Source: an uncultured Chloroflexota bacterium (lineage in GTDB: Bacteria > Chloroflexota > Anaerolineae > Aggregatilineales > Phototrophicaceae). From it: a stretch of 64,000 bases of DNA. The stretch lies in NCBI GenBank assembly GCA_937974245.1, contig CALJKV010000121.1, forward strand, positions 124,001-188,000, written 5' to 3'. The notes beneath the pieces were generated by a model. That model was not told the DNA's origin and ran no database searches. It was given only the letters and a program-made list of their open reading frames with translations. A program made the position numbers and the translations under genes. Shown here in pieces: positions 38,501 to 47,796 of this stretch (position 1 is the first letter of the stretch; each line of letters starts with the position of its first letter).

Positions 38501-38845
38501 ACCAGTTGCGCTTGACCAGCACCCGTTCCATCTGGTGCTGGTGAATCTGGTTTCTAATGCCATCAACTATACGCCTGAGCGCAGGACGATTCGTATTGAG
38601 ACTGAGGCGAGCAAGCATGATGTTATTGTGCGCGTGATTGATGAAGGTATGGGAATCGGCGAAGAAGAGCTCCCTCACATTTTTGAGCGATTCTACCGCA
38701 CGTCGGAAGCCCGTCAGACTCGTTCGGGTGGCACCGGGCTGGGGTTGGCAATCACCAAAGAAATTATTGAAATGCACGGCGGTTCAATACGGCCACCAGC
38801 CAGGTAGGGCAAGGGAGTACCTTCACGCTGCGGCTGCCAATTTGA
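35552..38845 (+). pseudogene. Multi-PAS membrane sensor histidine kinase, broken at three points
   Basis: Reading from ATG at 35552, the frame runs into a C8 tract (35617-35624). Removing one C restores the frame that encodes five membrane helices. The kinase frame then continues through two PAS domains to an in-frame TAG at 36975-36977, inside an EAxRESEERF repeat where a sister copy reads EALRESERRY, so TTG or CTG probably became TAG. The same frame goes on through three more PAS domains, an H-box VHDLATPI near 38214, and an HATPase domain. Near 38785-38795 one base is missing (GGG to GG), so the frame exits; the true end, ATSQVGQGSTFTLRLPI, continues in the next frame to a stop at 38843-38845. 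Intact it would be about 1100 residues. Confidence 0.88.
35617..35624 (+). repeat. C8 homopolymer in the kinase 5' region
   Basis: Eight cytosines. Seven would fuse the ATG at 35552 to the kinase frame. It is a possible slippage site or a sequencing indel. Confidence 0.8.
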
Positions 38846-38877
38846 AATCTCCAATGCCTTGGGCAAGGTACGATGAT

Positions 38878-39484
38878 ATGGTGACAGATGCTGGCAAAAT
38901 CCGTATCATTCTGATAGATGACGACGACACAATTCATGACGAAATCGGTGGGTTGCTCCAGGCACTCGACGAAATACAACTGGTTGCCCAGGGGCGCAAT
39001 GGGCAGGAAGCAATTACGCTGTGTGACCAGTACAAAACCGATATTGTCCTCATGGATATTTCGATGCCCGTGATGAATGGAATTGACGCGACCAGAGCAA
39101 TCATGGCACGCCACTGGGAGACACCCAGACCATCCAGAGTATGATCGCGGCGGGCGCTAGCGGTTATCTCCTCAAGAACGCGCCCCCGGAAGAACTGAAA
39201 AGCACCCTCCAGGCAGTATACGGTGGTCAATTCGTTTTTTCAGCAGATGTGATAAAACCGCTACCCCGTCCCCAGGGAAGTCTCCACAGGATTACGGCCT
39301 GACTCGCCGCGAGATGCAAATCCTGCACGCAATGGGTGATGGGCTGAACAACAATGAAGTTGCCAACAAGCTGTATATCAGCACGTCTACTGTCCGTTTC
39401 CATGTTACCAACATTATCAAAAAACTAGGGGCGGAAAACCGCACGGAAGCCCTGGTCATTGCCGCCCGTGACCATCTGATCTAA
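38878..39484 (+). pseudogene. NarL/LuxR-type response regulator, frameshifted twice
   Basis: ATG at 38878 opens a receiver domain: IILIDDDDTIH (acidic pocket) and VLMDISMPVMNG with the phospho-acceptor Asp. After ATRAIMARH near 39113 the frame breaks. The receiver end, TIQSMIAAGASGYLLKNAPPEEL, continues in another frame from about 39117, and about ten codons covering the conserved Thr/Ser strand appear deleted. A second shift near 39240-39290 moves to a third frame encoding the LuxR helix-turn-helix (LTRREMQIL, then NNEVANKLYISTSTVRFHV) up to TAA at 39482-39484. This was the natural partner of the kinase just upstream, and both are broken. Confidence 0.87.
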
Positions 39485-40416
39485 GGCGGGGTTTCGTATT
39501 CCGGCACATAGTACCCGACAGTGACCACCACCACAGATACATCCCCTGCCAGGTCGCCCACCTCAAATCGCAAATCGAGCCAGTCGCCCTGGCGTAGTAT
39601 CACGATGTCGCCGTCCGCCACATTCAATCGGGAGTCATCCGCATAGACTGGCACACCGTCCACCAGCAGATAGAGCGCATCCAGGGTAGTCGTTTCGTCT
39701 TTTTCCTCAGCTACACGCAGGTGTATCGCACCATCTGTCACATAGGTCGTATTCAAGGGAGTGACTTCCAGGCGCTGGTTACCCGCCCCGCGCAGATTCC
39801 GCAGAATTTCACTGGTGCGCTGGTAGTTCGTGCCATCGAAAACATACAACCAGGGACACGCCCAGCCGTTCGCGTCGGTCATAGCTAAGGTGAGTGCCGT
39901 CGTTTCCCCGGCAACCAGTTCGACGATCCGGTACTCGGTGGATGCCCCACCCCCGGTAACGCCCGGCCACAACAGGACATCGTCTCCAACTTCGGCCTCC
40001 TCACGGGAGAGTGGCCCGGCCAGGAACGCTGCTGCCACTGCATAAGTGCCGGGTTTGAATACCCCGCTGAATACCCCACCCGGCGCTTCATACAGGTAAT
40101 CCAGCGCCCACTGGTATTCCTGCCGGTTATCACGGATGACCATCCCGCCCTCAACCTGTGGCTCAATGCTGGTGAAAATCCAGCCCGGCGAGTCAGTTCT
40201 GGCGGCCAGGGTTTCTGGCAGTACCAGCACGACATGACGGATATTCCCGGCATCTGGTCTGTAGCCAAAGACCTCGGTATAGAAATCACCTTCATATTGA
40301 ATGTCTACTGTCAGACCGGCACGGTCAATGCGATTATTCGCCAACCAATCCAATGGGAAACTACATGCGATCAACACTGAAAACACGATAATCACCCACA
40401 GCCAACGACGCAACAT
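39481..40416 (-). CDS. Lipoprotein of unknown function
   Basis: About 311 residues. The N-terminus MLRRWLWVIIVFSVLIACS has a lipobox (L-I-A-C) with Cys18 as the lipidation site. The exported part is beta-rich with no recognised domain; segments such as WACPWLYVFDGTNYQR near 185 and LDALYLLVDG near 245 suggest a beta-sandwich. Its TAG stop overlaps the decayed response regulator stop by 4 bases (convergent). The upstream gene is the PPC-repeat protein, with its own terminator between, so it is likely transcribed independently. Confidence 0.75.
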   Translation of the reverse strand: MLRRWLWVIIVFSVLIACSFPLDWLANNRIDRAGLTVDIQYEGDFYTEVFGYRPDAGNIRHVVLVLPETLAARTDSPGWIFTSIEPQVEGGMVIRDNRQEYQWALDYLYEAPGGVFSGVFKPGTYAVAAAFLAGPLSREEAEVGDDVLLWPGVTGGGASTEYRIVELVAGETTALTLAMTDANGWACPWLYVFDGTNYQRTSEILRNLRGAGNQRLEVTPLNTTYVTDGAIHLRVAEEKDETTTLDALYLLVDGVPVYADDSRLNVADGDIVILRQGDWLDLRFEVGDLAGDVSVVVVTVGYYVPEYETPP

Positions 40417-40458
40417 GCTTCACCCCCTGCTCTTCATATCCTTATCATATGCAAAAAA

Positions 40459-40488
40459 CAGCCTGCACGAGACAACTCGTACAGGCTG
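40459..40488 (-). terminator. Terminator of the PPC-repeat protein gene
   Basis: A 13-bp stem with one wobble pair (40459-40471 with 40476-40488, 4-base loop) is followed on the minus strand by T6, 25 bases past the stop codon. Confidence 0.8.
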
Positions 40489-40513
40489 CTGTCATACTGC
40501 TGACCCGCCGGGT

Positions 40514-41974
40514 TTAGCTTCCGGTGGTCACAAGCAGGCCGAACTCAGCTGGCTGGTCAGGGACGTACATCCCGTTGTAGACCCAGAACAAGTACACACC
40601 TGTCACCGGAAAAGCAGTTTCATAGGTGACTGTTCCTGGTGTGCCGCCGCTGACATTCATGAAGAACCCGCCACCACCGCCACCACCACCGCCAATACTA
40701 GCGGATTCCACTGCCGGGACATTTGGCCCCTGCACATTCATATTGGGCGCGTAGGCTTCGTTCACGCTGCGCAGCGTGATCTTCACCGTCTGCCCGGCGA
40801 CGCCATTTAGCCGGTAGACGGTCTGGGTAGTATTCTGGTCAATGCGGCCAGTGGCTTCTACGCCGGGTTGCAGCGCCGGAATCTGGGAGAGTTCCAGAAC
40901 GACCACATATGTACTGGAGCCGGTTGCGCCGGTGCCAGTAAGATCACTGCGGCGGAGTCCCAGCAGGAACTGGCCGTCTACGGGCAGTTGCAGCGGATCA
41001 ATCGTGAATGCGCCGGTCTTCCCGGAAGGATCAAAATAGCTGGTGCTGCCTCCATTGATGTTATATCCGTTCGGGTCATAGATGGAGACGTCAAAAGGCT
41101 GTCCATCCGGTGATTGCTGTCCAGTCAGGCGAAGCAGGTCACTGCTTGTCCCGACAAAACTGTAGTAGTCCGTTGGGTTGTTATCATCCAGCTGACCACT
41201 AACAGAATCGCCAACGGCTAGCGGCGCAATCTCTAGCGGCTTGACCTCCAGTGAGAGATGGGTCGGCATGTGCGGGCCGGCTATGTTGGGGTCACGACGC
41301 ACTGTGAACAGGTAGTTGCCTTCCACCGGCAGTACCAGCGGATCAAGGCTGACACGCACACTGTTGTTATGTGTCAACTGATTCACCCACACGCCACCAG
41401 GGTCGCGCACTTCAATGATAACCGCCGTGCTGCCCTCACTCACGCGACTGATAAGCGATAAAACGGGCGTCCCTGCGCCGCCCGGTATTTGCAGAAATAC
41501 AGTGGATTGGCTGTCGGTCAGGTCAACAGAAACCGTCTCCCCTACCGCAAATGTTGTGACTGCGGCCTGGTTGACTACCAGGTTATACGTGCCGACGCTG
41601 CCGCCCGTACCTTCGCCACAGCAGCGAGTCGCCACGACGGTATACGTCCCCGTTTCCGCCAGGGTATACGGCCCAAGCAGTGAGTTGAGATTGCCGCCGC
41701 TGTCATCATCCATATACAGCGGGTTGCCGAGTGGTGAGAGCAGTTCAACATAGCTATCCAGCCCACCACCGATCGCGGTCATACTGATCGTGATGATGTC
41801 CCCAGCCCGACCGCTAAAGGCATAGGATACTCTGGGATTTTCACTGGTGATTTCACCGATAATGACCTGGCCGAGGGTAATTGTCCCCCCATCCTGGGCA
41901 AAGGCCGGAAATACACCCGCCAGTAAGACCAGTGCCAGGCTGATGAACAGCAAGGCATTACGACGAATACGCAT
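40514..41974 (-). CDS. Secreted protein with four PPC-like domains
   Basis: About 486 residues. The signal peptide ends near AFAQDG (residue 27). Four similar beta domains follow, each with a pattern of polar start, YxFxGxAGDxxxI-like strand, D/LxSP/DPxG turn and a closing GxYxxxVxR strand, consistent with bacterial pre-peptidase C-terminal (PPC) domains. The fourth has a nine-glycine run near residue 428. No protease domain is attached, so it probably acts as a surface or matrix protein. It is monocistronic with a strong terminator. Confidence 0.82.
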   Translation of the reverse strand: MRIRRNALLFISLALVLLAGVFPAFAQDGGTITLGQVIIGEITSENPRVSYAFSGRAGDIITISMTAIGGGLDSYVELLSPLGNPLYMDDDSGGNLNSLLGPYTLAETGTYTVVATRCCGEGTGGSVGTYNLVVNQAAVTTFAVGETVSVDLTDSQSTVFLQIPGGAGTPVLSLISRVSEGSTAVIIEVRDPGGVWVNQLTHNNSVRVSLDPLVLPVEGNYLFTVRRDPNIAGPHMPTHLSLEVKPLEIAPLAVGDSVSGQLDDNNPTDYYSFVGTSSDLLRLTGQQSPDGQPFDVSIYDPNGYNINGGSTSYFDPSGKTGAFTIDPLQLPVDGQFLLGLRRSDLTGTGATGSSTYVVVLELSQIPALQPGVEATGRIDQNTTQTVYRLNGVAGQTVKITLRSVNEAYAPNMNVQGPNVPAVESASIGGGGGGGGGFFMNVSGGTPGTVTYETAFPVTGVYLFWVYNGMYVPDQPAEFGLLVTTGS

Positions 41975-42359
41975 ATAGTTTTACACTCCCCATGAGTTGA
42001 TTCTGCCAGTGAGCGGCGAATTCCGCGAAAGAACACTGGGCAGTTGTTACAGTCATCATTATGCTCCCGATTAGTGTTTTTCGTAAATACGCCTGCCTGA
42101 CGCTTGCCCTACGTGTGAAAAACGCAGGCTGTCCTAGTACCACAACAACAGAAAACCCCACACGAATGTGGGGTAAGATATGGCATTGTCTGATCGGGGA
42201 ATTTACAGCCGGAAACCGGTTTAGCGAGTCGACGCCGGACGTAGCCCATCAGCTTGACCAGAATGCATCTTAGCAGCAGCAGTTTGGTTACCCGTTGAGC
42301 GCACGACCTTCGAGCATAAAAGACGATAATCTGTGCTAAACAGGCGTCCGCCTCCATCC
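41975..42359. other. Intergenic region between kinase and PPC-protein gene
   Basis: About 385 bases. It contains the terminator at 42148-42173. The 185 bases just after the kinase stop are open in one minus frame (starting at 42358) but the predicted peptide is Arg/Leu/Cys-rich with no ribosome-binding site, so no gene is called. Presumably the PPC gene promoter lies near 42000-42080. Confidence 0.45.
42148..42173 (-). terminator. Terminator downstream of the GAF kinase
   Basis: A perfect 7-bp stem (42156-42162 with 42167-42173, loop of 4) is followed by TTTT on the minus strand. It lies about 190 bases after the kinase stop. Confidence 0.65.
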
Positions 42360-43649
42360 TTAGGCGGCAGGTACTTCCAGGGATTTGTGCAGCGTGAACC
42401 AAAACGTACTGCCCCCAGAATCGCTGAGAACACCGACTTCCCCACCCTGGTTTTCAATCAGCAGTTTGGCGGTGGTCAGGCCAACACCCGTTCCGGCTTT
42501 TTTCAGCGCATGGGCTTCCAGGCGGACGAACGGTTCAAAAATTGAGCTGAGCTTGTCTGGCGGGATGCCCTGGCCGTTATCCTGAATCGTGAACTGCACA
42601 CTGCCATTCAGATTCACCGCCCCGATGGTGATGACCGGCGGCATCCCACCATATTTACAGGCGTTGCTGATGAAATTCGCCCAGATATGCTGTACCCAGG
42701 TGGGGTTAGCCTGAATCGGTGACAGATTATCAAGCGGCGTGCTGAAGCGGATCGTGGCTGACGAGCGATCAATCAGTTCCTGTAGGCTTTCAATAGTATT
42801 GTTCAATGCTTCCTGCATATTCACCGCCACAGTCTCGACAGGTGCCATGCTTCTCACCTGGGCGAGAAGCAGTATGCTGGTGATCCAATCGTTCATGCCC
42901 CAGCTTGTATCAGAAATGCGTTTCAGCTTGGCGGTAATCTGGTCTTTGTCCAGGCGATCGAGATAGTTATAGAGCAGACTGGCTGTCGAGATGATCGAGG
43001 TAATTGGCTGCTTGAGATCATGCACCAGGGACTGCATCTCAACATCTTTATCATGCAGCCGTTGTTCCAGCACTTTGACCGTCGTCGCCAATGCATCATT
43101 CTGGCGGTGAAGAAAAATGCTTTCGATCACCGGAGCCAGAATCGAGCCGGCGAACTCAATCATGGTTTTGTATTCATCAGAAAACGTGTGCGGGGTGCGC
43201 CACAACACGCTGACTACTGCACTGATATTCTCGTGCCGCTGCACCAGGATGTGATAAAGGGAGACAATGCCCTGCTCCTGATGAAACCGGCGCGATTCGC
43301 CGGTAAAAAGGGCAAAATCCTCCAGGCTTTCGACAAACATCGGCGGCCCATAGCCGAGAATCCATATCTGGGCAAGCGAGTCATCGTCTATATGAATGGT
43401 TTGCTCCCAGGGGTCTACGTCACGCTTTGACCAGAAGGCCTCTGGTTCGAGACGAGGTAGCCCATCGCTGTCAAATACACAGCGGCGCAGCGCGATTATG
43501 TCGCAGCCTTCATTCGGGGGGAATTGGACCAGGCTGTCGAGCAGTTCGGTGGTCGTTTCGGAACGAAGGATATTTCTTAAGAAGTCAAACAGCATGTTGG
43601 AATTGGTCGGTTTTGCCAGGTAGGTACTCAATTGGTCGTCATCCAGCAT
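42360..43649 (-). CDS. Orphan GAF-domain sensor histidine kinase
   Basis: About 429 residues with no membrane helix. Residues ~15-180 resemble a GAF sensor domain. A coiled segment (VLEQRLHDKDVEMQSL) leads to the H-box SLVHDLKQPITSI near residue 210, then HATPase boxes: N box FISNACKYGG near 318, G1 DNGQGIPPDKL near 345, and G2 AGTGVGLTTAK near 378. All kinase motifs are present, so it looks functional. No intact regulator is nearby; a receiver-domain remnant lies 1.5 kb upstream on the same strand at 45115-45253. Confidence 0.86.
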   Translation of the reverse strand: MLDDDQLSTYLAKPTNSNMLFDFLRNILRSETTTELLDSLVQFPPNEGCDIIALRRCVFDSDGLPRLEPEAFWSKRDVDPWEQTIHIDDDSLAQIWILGYGPPMFVESLEDFALFTGESRRFHQEQGIVSLYHILVQRHENISAVVSVLWRTPHTFSDEYKTMIEFAGSILAPVIESIFLHRQNDALATTVKVLEQRLHDKDVEMQSLVHDLKQPITSIISTASLLYNYLDRLDKDQITAKLKRISDTSWGMNDWITSILLLAQVRSMAPVETVAVNMQEALNNTIESLQELIDRSSATIRFSTPLDNLSPIQANPTWVQHIWANFISNACKYGGMPPVITIGAVNLNGSVQFTIQDNGQGIPPDKLSSIFEPFVRLEAHALKKAGTGVGLTTAKLLIENQGGEVGVLSDSGGSTFWFTLHKSLEVPAA

Positions 43650-43848
43650 AAATTCATCCCGATTTTTTGTTAGAAGTTACTCAGTTGAGAGAGAAATTCT
43701 GTTTGCGCAGGAGGATTAAGCCCCCTACCCTTTCAGACACCTGCGTAAGTCCTAGCTTGTATAGATTTCAGGCTAACCCCGTTCTGGTAGTAAATCCAAT
43801 TATAAATGAAGTACTTGGCATTATGATACCCAGTTGTTTATAAAGTCT

Positions 43849-43877
43849 TTGCCTGAGCCAGCCCACCGCGGCATAAT
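43849..43877 (+). promoter_or_regulatory. Promoter for the alpha/beta hydrolase gene
   Basis: TTGCCT, a 17-base spacer and CATAAT, 31 bases before the chosen ATG. A good sigma70-type match. Confidence 0.5.
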
Positions 43878-43907
43878 AAGCAATATATGAGGTACAGGAG
43901 TACAGAC

Positions 43908-44957
43908 ATGAAACGCTGGTTTTTCCCCATCGTGAACGCGATGGTGTTTGTTATGCTGTTTGCCGTTATCGGCTACTATCTGTTTGATATTGGCCGCTGG
44001 GCACTTGTCGGACTGGTCATTGGGCTGGGCGCTGGGCTGGCGGTGGAGTTCGGGCTAGGGGCATTGGGTGGGTGGATTTACCGCCGGCGCATTACGCTGG
44101 CTGTCCTGGTCGAAATCGTGCTCATCATCGCTTTTGTTGGGCCGTTCATCGTAATTTATGCGCAAACCACGCCACAGCATTATGCCGTATGCTGTATAGA
44201 AGACAGTGGGTTGGGAAATCGGGTCGAAGCTGTGAAAATCCCGGTAGCCGACGGTGAAACGCTGGCAGGCTGGTACGCACCGCCGGAAGATGAAACCGGC
44301 GCAGTGGTGATCGTATTACATGGCAGCCAGGGCAACCGTAAAGGGTCGCTCGATCATGCGCGGGTGTTGCATGACGCCGGATATGGGGTGCTGGTGTACG
44401 ACCAGCGTGCCAGCGGCGAAAGCACCGGCGAACGCCAGTCTATCGGCCTGTACGACCGGCGTGACATCACGCCGATCATAAATTGGCTGGCCGCCCGCCC
44501 TGAGGTGGATAGTGAACGTATCGGCGGAGTCGGACTGTCGCTGGGTGCACATATCCTGGTCATGGCTGGGCCGGATGAGCCGCGCCTGAAAGCCATCTGG
44601 GCCGATGGGCTGGGCATCAGTGCGGTTGACGATTTCCCGCCGCATGAGGGTTTAGCGGGGACTTTCATCGCGTTCATTAACCAGCAGGCCATCTGGTTGG
44701 GCGGACTGTATCTGGGCGAGCATCCGGTTGCATTCAAGACGCTGATCCCGCAGATTGCGCCTCGCCACCTGATGCTGATTACCGGCGCCTTGGCCCCGTA
44801 TGAACCGATTATCAACAGAGCGTATGAATCGTTTCTGGGAGAAAATGGGGCGCTGTGGGTGGTCGAAAACGCCGGGCATATTGGCGGGTTGTACCAGAAT
44901 CGCGAAACGTATACAGCCCGTATGATCGCGTTTTTTGACGAGGCGCTGCGCCGGTAA
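43908..44957 (+). CDS. Membrane-anchored alpha/beta hydrolase
   Basis: About 349 residues. Two to three hydrophobic segments (residues ~5-60 and 64-88) anchor the protein. The hydrolase fold follows: VVIVLHGSQGNRKGS near 132 (oxyanion region), a nucleophile elbow GVGLSLGAH near 206, and a C-terminal ENAGHIGG near 327 with the catalytic His. Relatives include membrane-linked peptidase- and acyl-esterase-like enzymes; the substrate is unknown. ATG at 43908 has GGAG 9 bases upstream; ATG at 43887 is less likely. Confidence 0.83.
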   Translation: MKRWFFPIVNAMVFVMLFAVIGYYLFDIGRWALVGLVIGLGAGLAVEFGLGALGGWIYRRRITLAVLVEIVLIIAFVGPFIVIYAQTTPQHYAVCCIEDSGLGNRVEAVKIPVADGETLAGWYAPPEDETGAVVIVLHGSQGNRKGSLDHARVLHDAGYGVLVYDQRASGESTGERQSIGLYDRRDITPIINWLAARPEVDSERIGGVGLSLGAHILVMAGPDEPRLKAIWADGLGISAVDDFPPHEGLAGTFIAFINQQAIWLGGLYLGEHPVAFKTLIPQIAPRHLMLITGALAPYEPIINRAYESFLGENGALWVVENAGHIGGLYQNRETYTARMIAFFDEALRR

Positions 44958-44966
44958 GCAAACACA

Positions 44967-44988
44967 AGAGCGCCGATGATGGCGCTCT
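44967..44988 (+). terminator. Hairpin after the alpha/beta hydrolase gene
   Basis: A perfect 8-bp stem (44967-44974 with 44981-44988) lies 9 bases past the stop. No clear T-tract follows. Confidence 0.45.
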
Positions 44989-45114
44989 GTGATCGTGCGG
45001 GATAATTTGGGATAAGTCCACTGTTTACGGGGATTGTGAAACAGGAAGTTCTGATTCCTGGCGGAACAATAGGCTTAGGCCCACTGCCCCGTGCAGCACT
45101 ACCGGCTCGTTCAT

Positions 45115-45253
45115 TAGTGTGGCTTTCGTCAATCGGTTTGCTGATGAAACCGTTGAAGCCAAGGTCCCGCACCCTGGGCATCGCAGCCGACGCCGAAACG
45201 CAGGGCTTTTGCCGGGCGGTGATCGGGCGGTAATTATCGCAGAAGATAAACAA
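45115..45253 (-). pseudogene. Response-regulator receiver-domain remnant
   Basis: On the minus strand this stretch encodes a segment reading SASAAMPRVRDLGFNGFISKPIDE. It matches the end of a CheY-like receiver domain: the alpha4 region, then GFxGFISKPI with the conserved Lys-Pro. The phosphorylation-site half is absent, and the frame continues as nonsense antisense to the hydrolase gene. It is best read as a gene remnant, perhaps of a regulator once tied to the kinase at 42360-43649. Confidence 0.6.
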
Positions 45254-45316
45254 CCACTATATGACACACAGGTAAGAGTATCGGCGCTGTAGATAATTCT
45301 AATAGAGTAAACTCCT

Positions 45317-46462
45317 ATGCAGAAAACTACATCCAGGAAATTTGGAATATCTATCGTTTGGCTGCTAATCTTATTTGCAGTTGCATCACTTAGAATCGCT
45401 GCTCAGGATTTCTTCGACCAACCTCTCGCATCGGTGAATTTTGGGGCTGATATTAGTCATATTGCCTGGCATCCTGGAGGGGATATTGTAGCTGTGGCAA
45501 GTTCCCAGGGCATCTATGTCCTCACCGATACGCTCCAGGCTATTACCCAACTTCATCAAAGTGACGCGATGTCATCGGTAGCCTGGAATCCGTCAGGCGA
45601 TCAACTGGCTGTCGCCTATGATTCAGGAATTGAAATCTGGAATTGGGATAATTCAACCCAGACATTCACATCCATGGAGGGTGCGCTTCAGCCAGACGGT
45701 AGGGACACCAAATTGGCCTGGAGTCCAAATGGGCTGCAATTAGCCTCCATCAGCCTCACCGATCCAGCCCTTTCGCTTGGCGGCACGACGCTCGCAATTG
45801 GCACGGTGGAAATATGGGATACGATCTTATGGACTTTAGAGTGCACCTTGGATGACCAGTACATTGTGGATACCCTCCATTATGGTGCTGATCTGATGGA
45901 TTGGAATCCACAGGGCTTGCCAACACTGGTGATTGTTGGGAACCAAGGACGATTGGATGCAGGCGATATAATCGTATCTTCGGAGCTTGCCGCCTTCTTT
46001 ATCAATACAGAAACAGGGACGACAATACAATCTATACCGCTTTTCGGGCCATTCGCCTATTCAGTGGGCTGGCAGCCAACCGGCAATCTCATTGGTGTTG
46101 GAGGAGATGTTGGGGTTGACATTTTCGATGTAAATACACGCAGTCTTGTGACCGGATTTCCGGTAGGTCTGAACATTCAAGTGATGAATTGGAATCCGGA
46201 TGGGCAGACGCTGCTGGGAGACAACATCGTCTTCAGCCTGCCAGCACAACGGGCACTTGGGATATTTGCTTCAACGGCGGAAGTCGTCACAGGGGAATGG
46301 AACCCAGATGGGAAGACTCTCATCTTCGCTGGCGGGAATGGCGATCTCCAAATCGAAGACCCCTATCTAATGCCAGGGTTTGACGTAACCCCCACCATGA
46401 CTCCGCTTCCCAATCCCACAGTCCCCCCGCCATTCCTCAGGCATGACGACCCGTGTTCCTGA
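45317..46462 (+). CDS. Secreted WD40-like beta-propeller protein
   Basis: About 381 residues. The signal peptide ends near IAAQD (residue 31). Five or more repeats follow with the pattern VxWxPxGxxLAVA...IxIWD (for example VAWNPSGDQLAVAYDSGIEIWNWD near 90 and LAWSPNGLQLASIS near 134), as in WD40/TolB-type propellers. A short Pro/Thr tail ends the protein. It probably forms a propeller outside the membrane used for binding. It has a few more AT-rich codons than its neighbours. Confidence 0.8.
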   Translation: MQKTTSRKFGISIVWLLILFAVASLRIAAQDFFDQPLASVNFGADISHIAWHPGGDIVAVASSQGIYVLTDTLQAITQLHQSDAMSSVAWNPSGDQLAVAYDSGIEIWNWDNSTQTFTSMEGALQPDGRDTKLAWSPNGLQLASISLTDPALSLGGTTLAIGTVEIWDTILWTLECTLDDQYIVDTLHYGADLMDWNPQGLPTLVIVGNQGRLDAGDIIVSSELAAFFINTETGTTIQSIPLFGPFAYSVGWQPTGNLIGVGGDVGVDIFDVNTRSLVTGFPVGLNIQVMNWNPDGQTLLGDNIVFSLPAQRALGIFASTAEVVTGEWNPDGKTLIFAGGNGDLQIEDPYLMPGFDVTPTMTPLPNPTVPPPFLRHDDPCS

Positions 46463-46547
46463 ATGACAATTCGACACCTATCCTTTTGAACAACCAGGGT
46501 ATATGGCGTACACTCTGGATATTCCACAATCTGAGAGGATTCCCGCA

Positions 46548-47774
46548 ATGTTGACCATCAATGAAACCCGCTTCCTGAACGATCTTGACGCCCTGGCGCA
46601 AATCGGCAGCACCGGCGATGGCGGTGTATCGCGTCCAGCCCTTTCACCGCAGGATGTGGCCGGGCGAGACTGGTTCCGCCAGAGAGTGATCACGGAAGGG
46701 TTTACCTTCCGGCAGGATGGCGCAGGCAACCTCTCCGCCGTGCTGGAGTCGGGCGATCCAGCGGCGAAGACCCTGTTGATCGGCTCGCACCTCGACAGCG
46801 TCGTGAATGGTGGGCGCTTCGATGGCGCCTTAGGCACACTTGCCGCGCTGGAAACGCTGCGGGCAATCCGTGATTCCGGATGCAAACTCCCCTTCCATCT
46901 GGAAGCCATCTCATTCACCGATGAAGAAGGCACATTGATGGGACTGATGGGCAGTTCGGCGCTGGCCGGAACGCTCACCCGGCATGATCTGGAACACCCG
47001 CGCGGCGGGCGCGAGGCGCTGCTGGCGGGGATGGCACGGGTTGGCATCACCAACGCAAGTGTTCTGGCGGCGAAACGTGACCCGGCAACACTACTGGGTT
47101 ATATCGAAGTACACATCGAACAAGGGACACGGTTGGAAGAGGCGGGACTCGATATGGGCGTAGTGACGGCCATCGTCGGCATTCGCTCGCGCTTACTGCG
47201 ATTTACGGGCACGGCGGCACACGCCGGGACGATGCCGATGGATAAGCGGCAGGATGCGCTGTGGGGCGCAGCAGCCTTTGTCACACGGGCGCGGGCGCTG
47301 GTGCTGGAACGCTATACTCCAGGCGTGGTGAATGTCGGGCGGCTGAGCCTCGAACCGGGTGCGTTTAACATTGTGCCCGGTGTGGCTGAACTCGCGCTCG
47401 AGTTCCGGCATGGCGACACGGCGCTGCTGGATGCGATGGAAACCGATCTGACCGCAACCGCTGAATCCTGTGCCGGTGAATTCGGACTTGGACTCACCAT
47501 CATTCGCCTGGATGACAAAGCCCCCGCCCCTATGGACGCGGGGCTGATGGCCGCCATTGAAGGCAGCGCAGAGAGCCTCGGCCTGCACCACACCCGGCTG
47601 ATGAGCTTCGCCGGGCATGACGCCCAATCTACGGCGCAGATTATGCCGAGCGCGATGTTTTTTGTGCCCTCGGTGAACGGCATCAGCCATAACCCGGCGG
47701 AATATACGAGTCCGGCGGACTGCGTGAACGGCGCGAATGTGCTGCTGCATGCAGCGCTGGCGATGGCGGGCTGA
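46548..47774 (+). CDS. M20-family amidohydrolase (allantoate/N-carbamoyl-amino acid hydrolase type)
   Basis: About 408 residues. Metal ligands and landmarks of the hydantoinase/carbamoylase branch are visible: GSHLDSVVNGGRFDGALG near 78-95 (His and Asp), a FTDEEG site near 124 (Glu-Glu), GYIEVHIEQG near 185 and SHNPAEYTS near 383. The enzyme should hydrolyse N-carbamoyl amino acids or ureido compounds in the cytosol with two divalent metals. ATG at 46548 has GAGAGG upstream; the in-frame ATG at 46503 lacks a site. It is convergent with holA. Confidence 0.92.
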   Translation: MLTINETRFLNDLDALAQIGSTGDGGVSRPALSPQDVAGRDWFRQRVITEGFTFRQDGAGNLSAVLESGDPAAKTLLIGSHLDSVVNGGRFDGALGTLAALETLRAIRDSGCKLPFHLEAISFTDEEGTLMGLMGSSALAGTLTRHDLEHPRGGREALLAGMARVGITNASVLAAKRDPATLLGYIEVHIEQGTRLEEAGLDMGVVTAIVGIRSRLLRFTGTAAHAGTMPMDKRQDALWGAAAFVTRARALVLERYTPGVVNVGRLSLEPGAFNIVPGVAELALEFRHGDTALLDAMETDLTATAESCAGEFGLGLTIIRLDDKAPAPMDAGLMAAIEGSAESLGLHHTRLMSFAGHDAQSTAQIMPSAMFFVPSVNGISHNPAEYTSPADCVNGANVLLHAALAMAG

Positions 47775-47796
47775 TACCGCCCTGGTGGGATTGCTG

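Noticed and set aside
42174..42358. Small gene or structured RNA after the GAF kinase
   Set aside because: The peptide lacks a ribosome-binding site and has an implausible Arg/Cys-rich composition; no known RNA fold was recognised.
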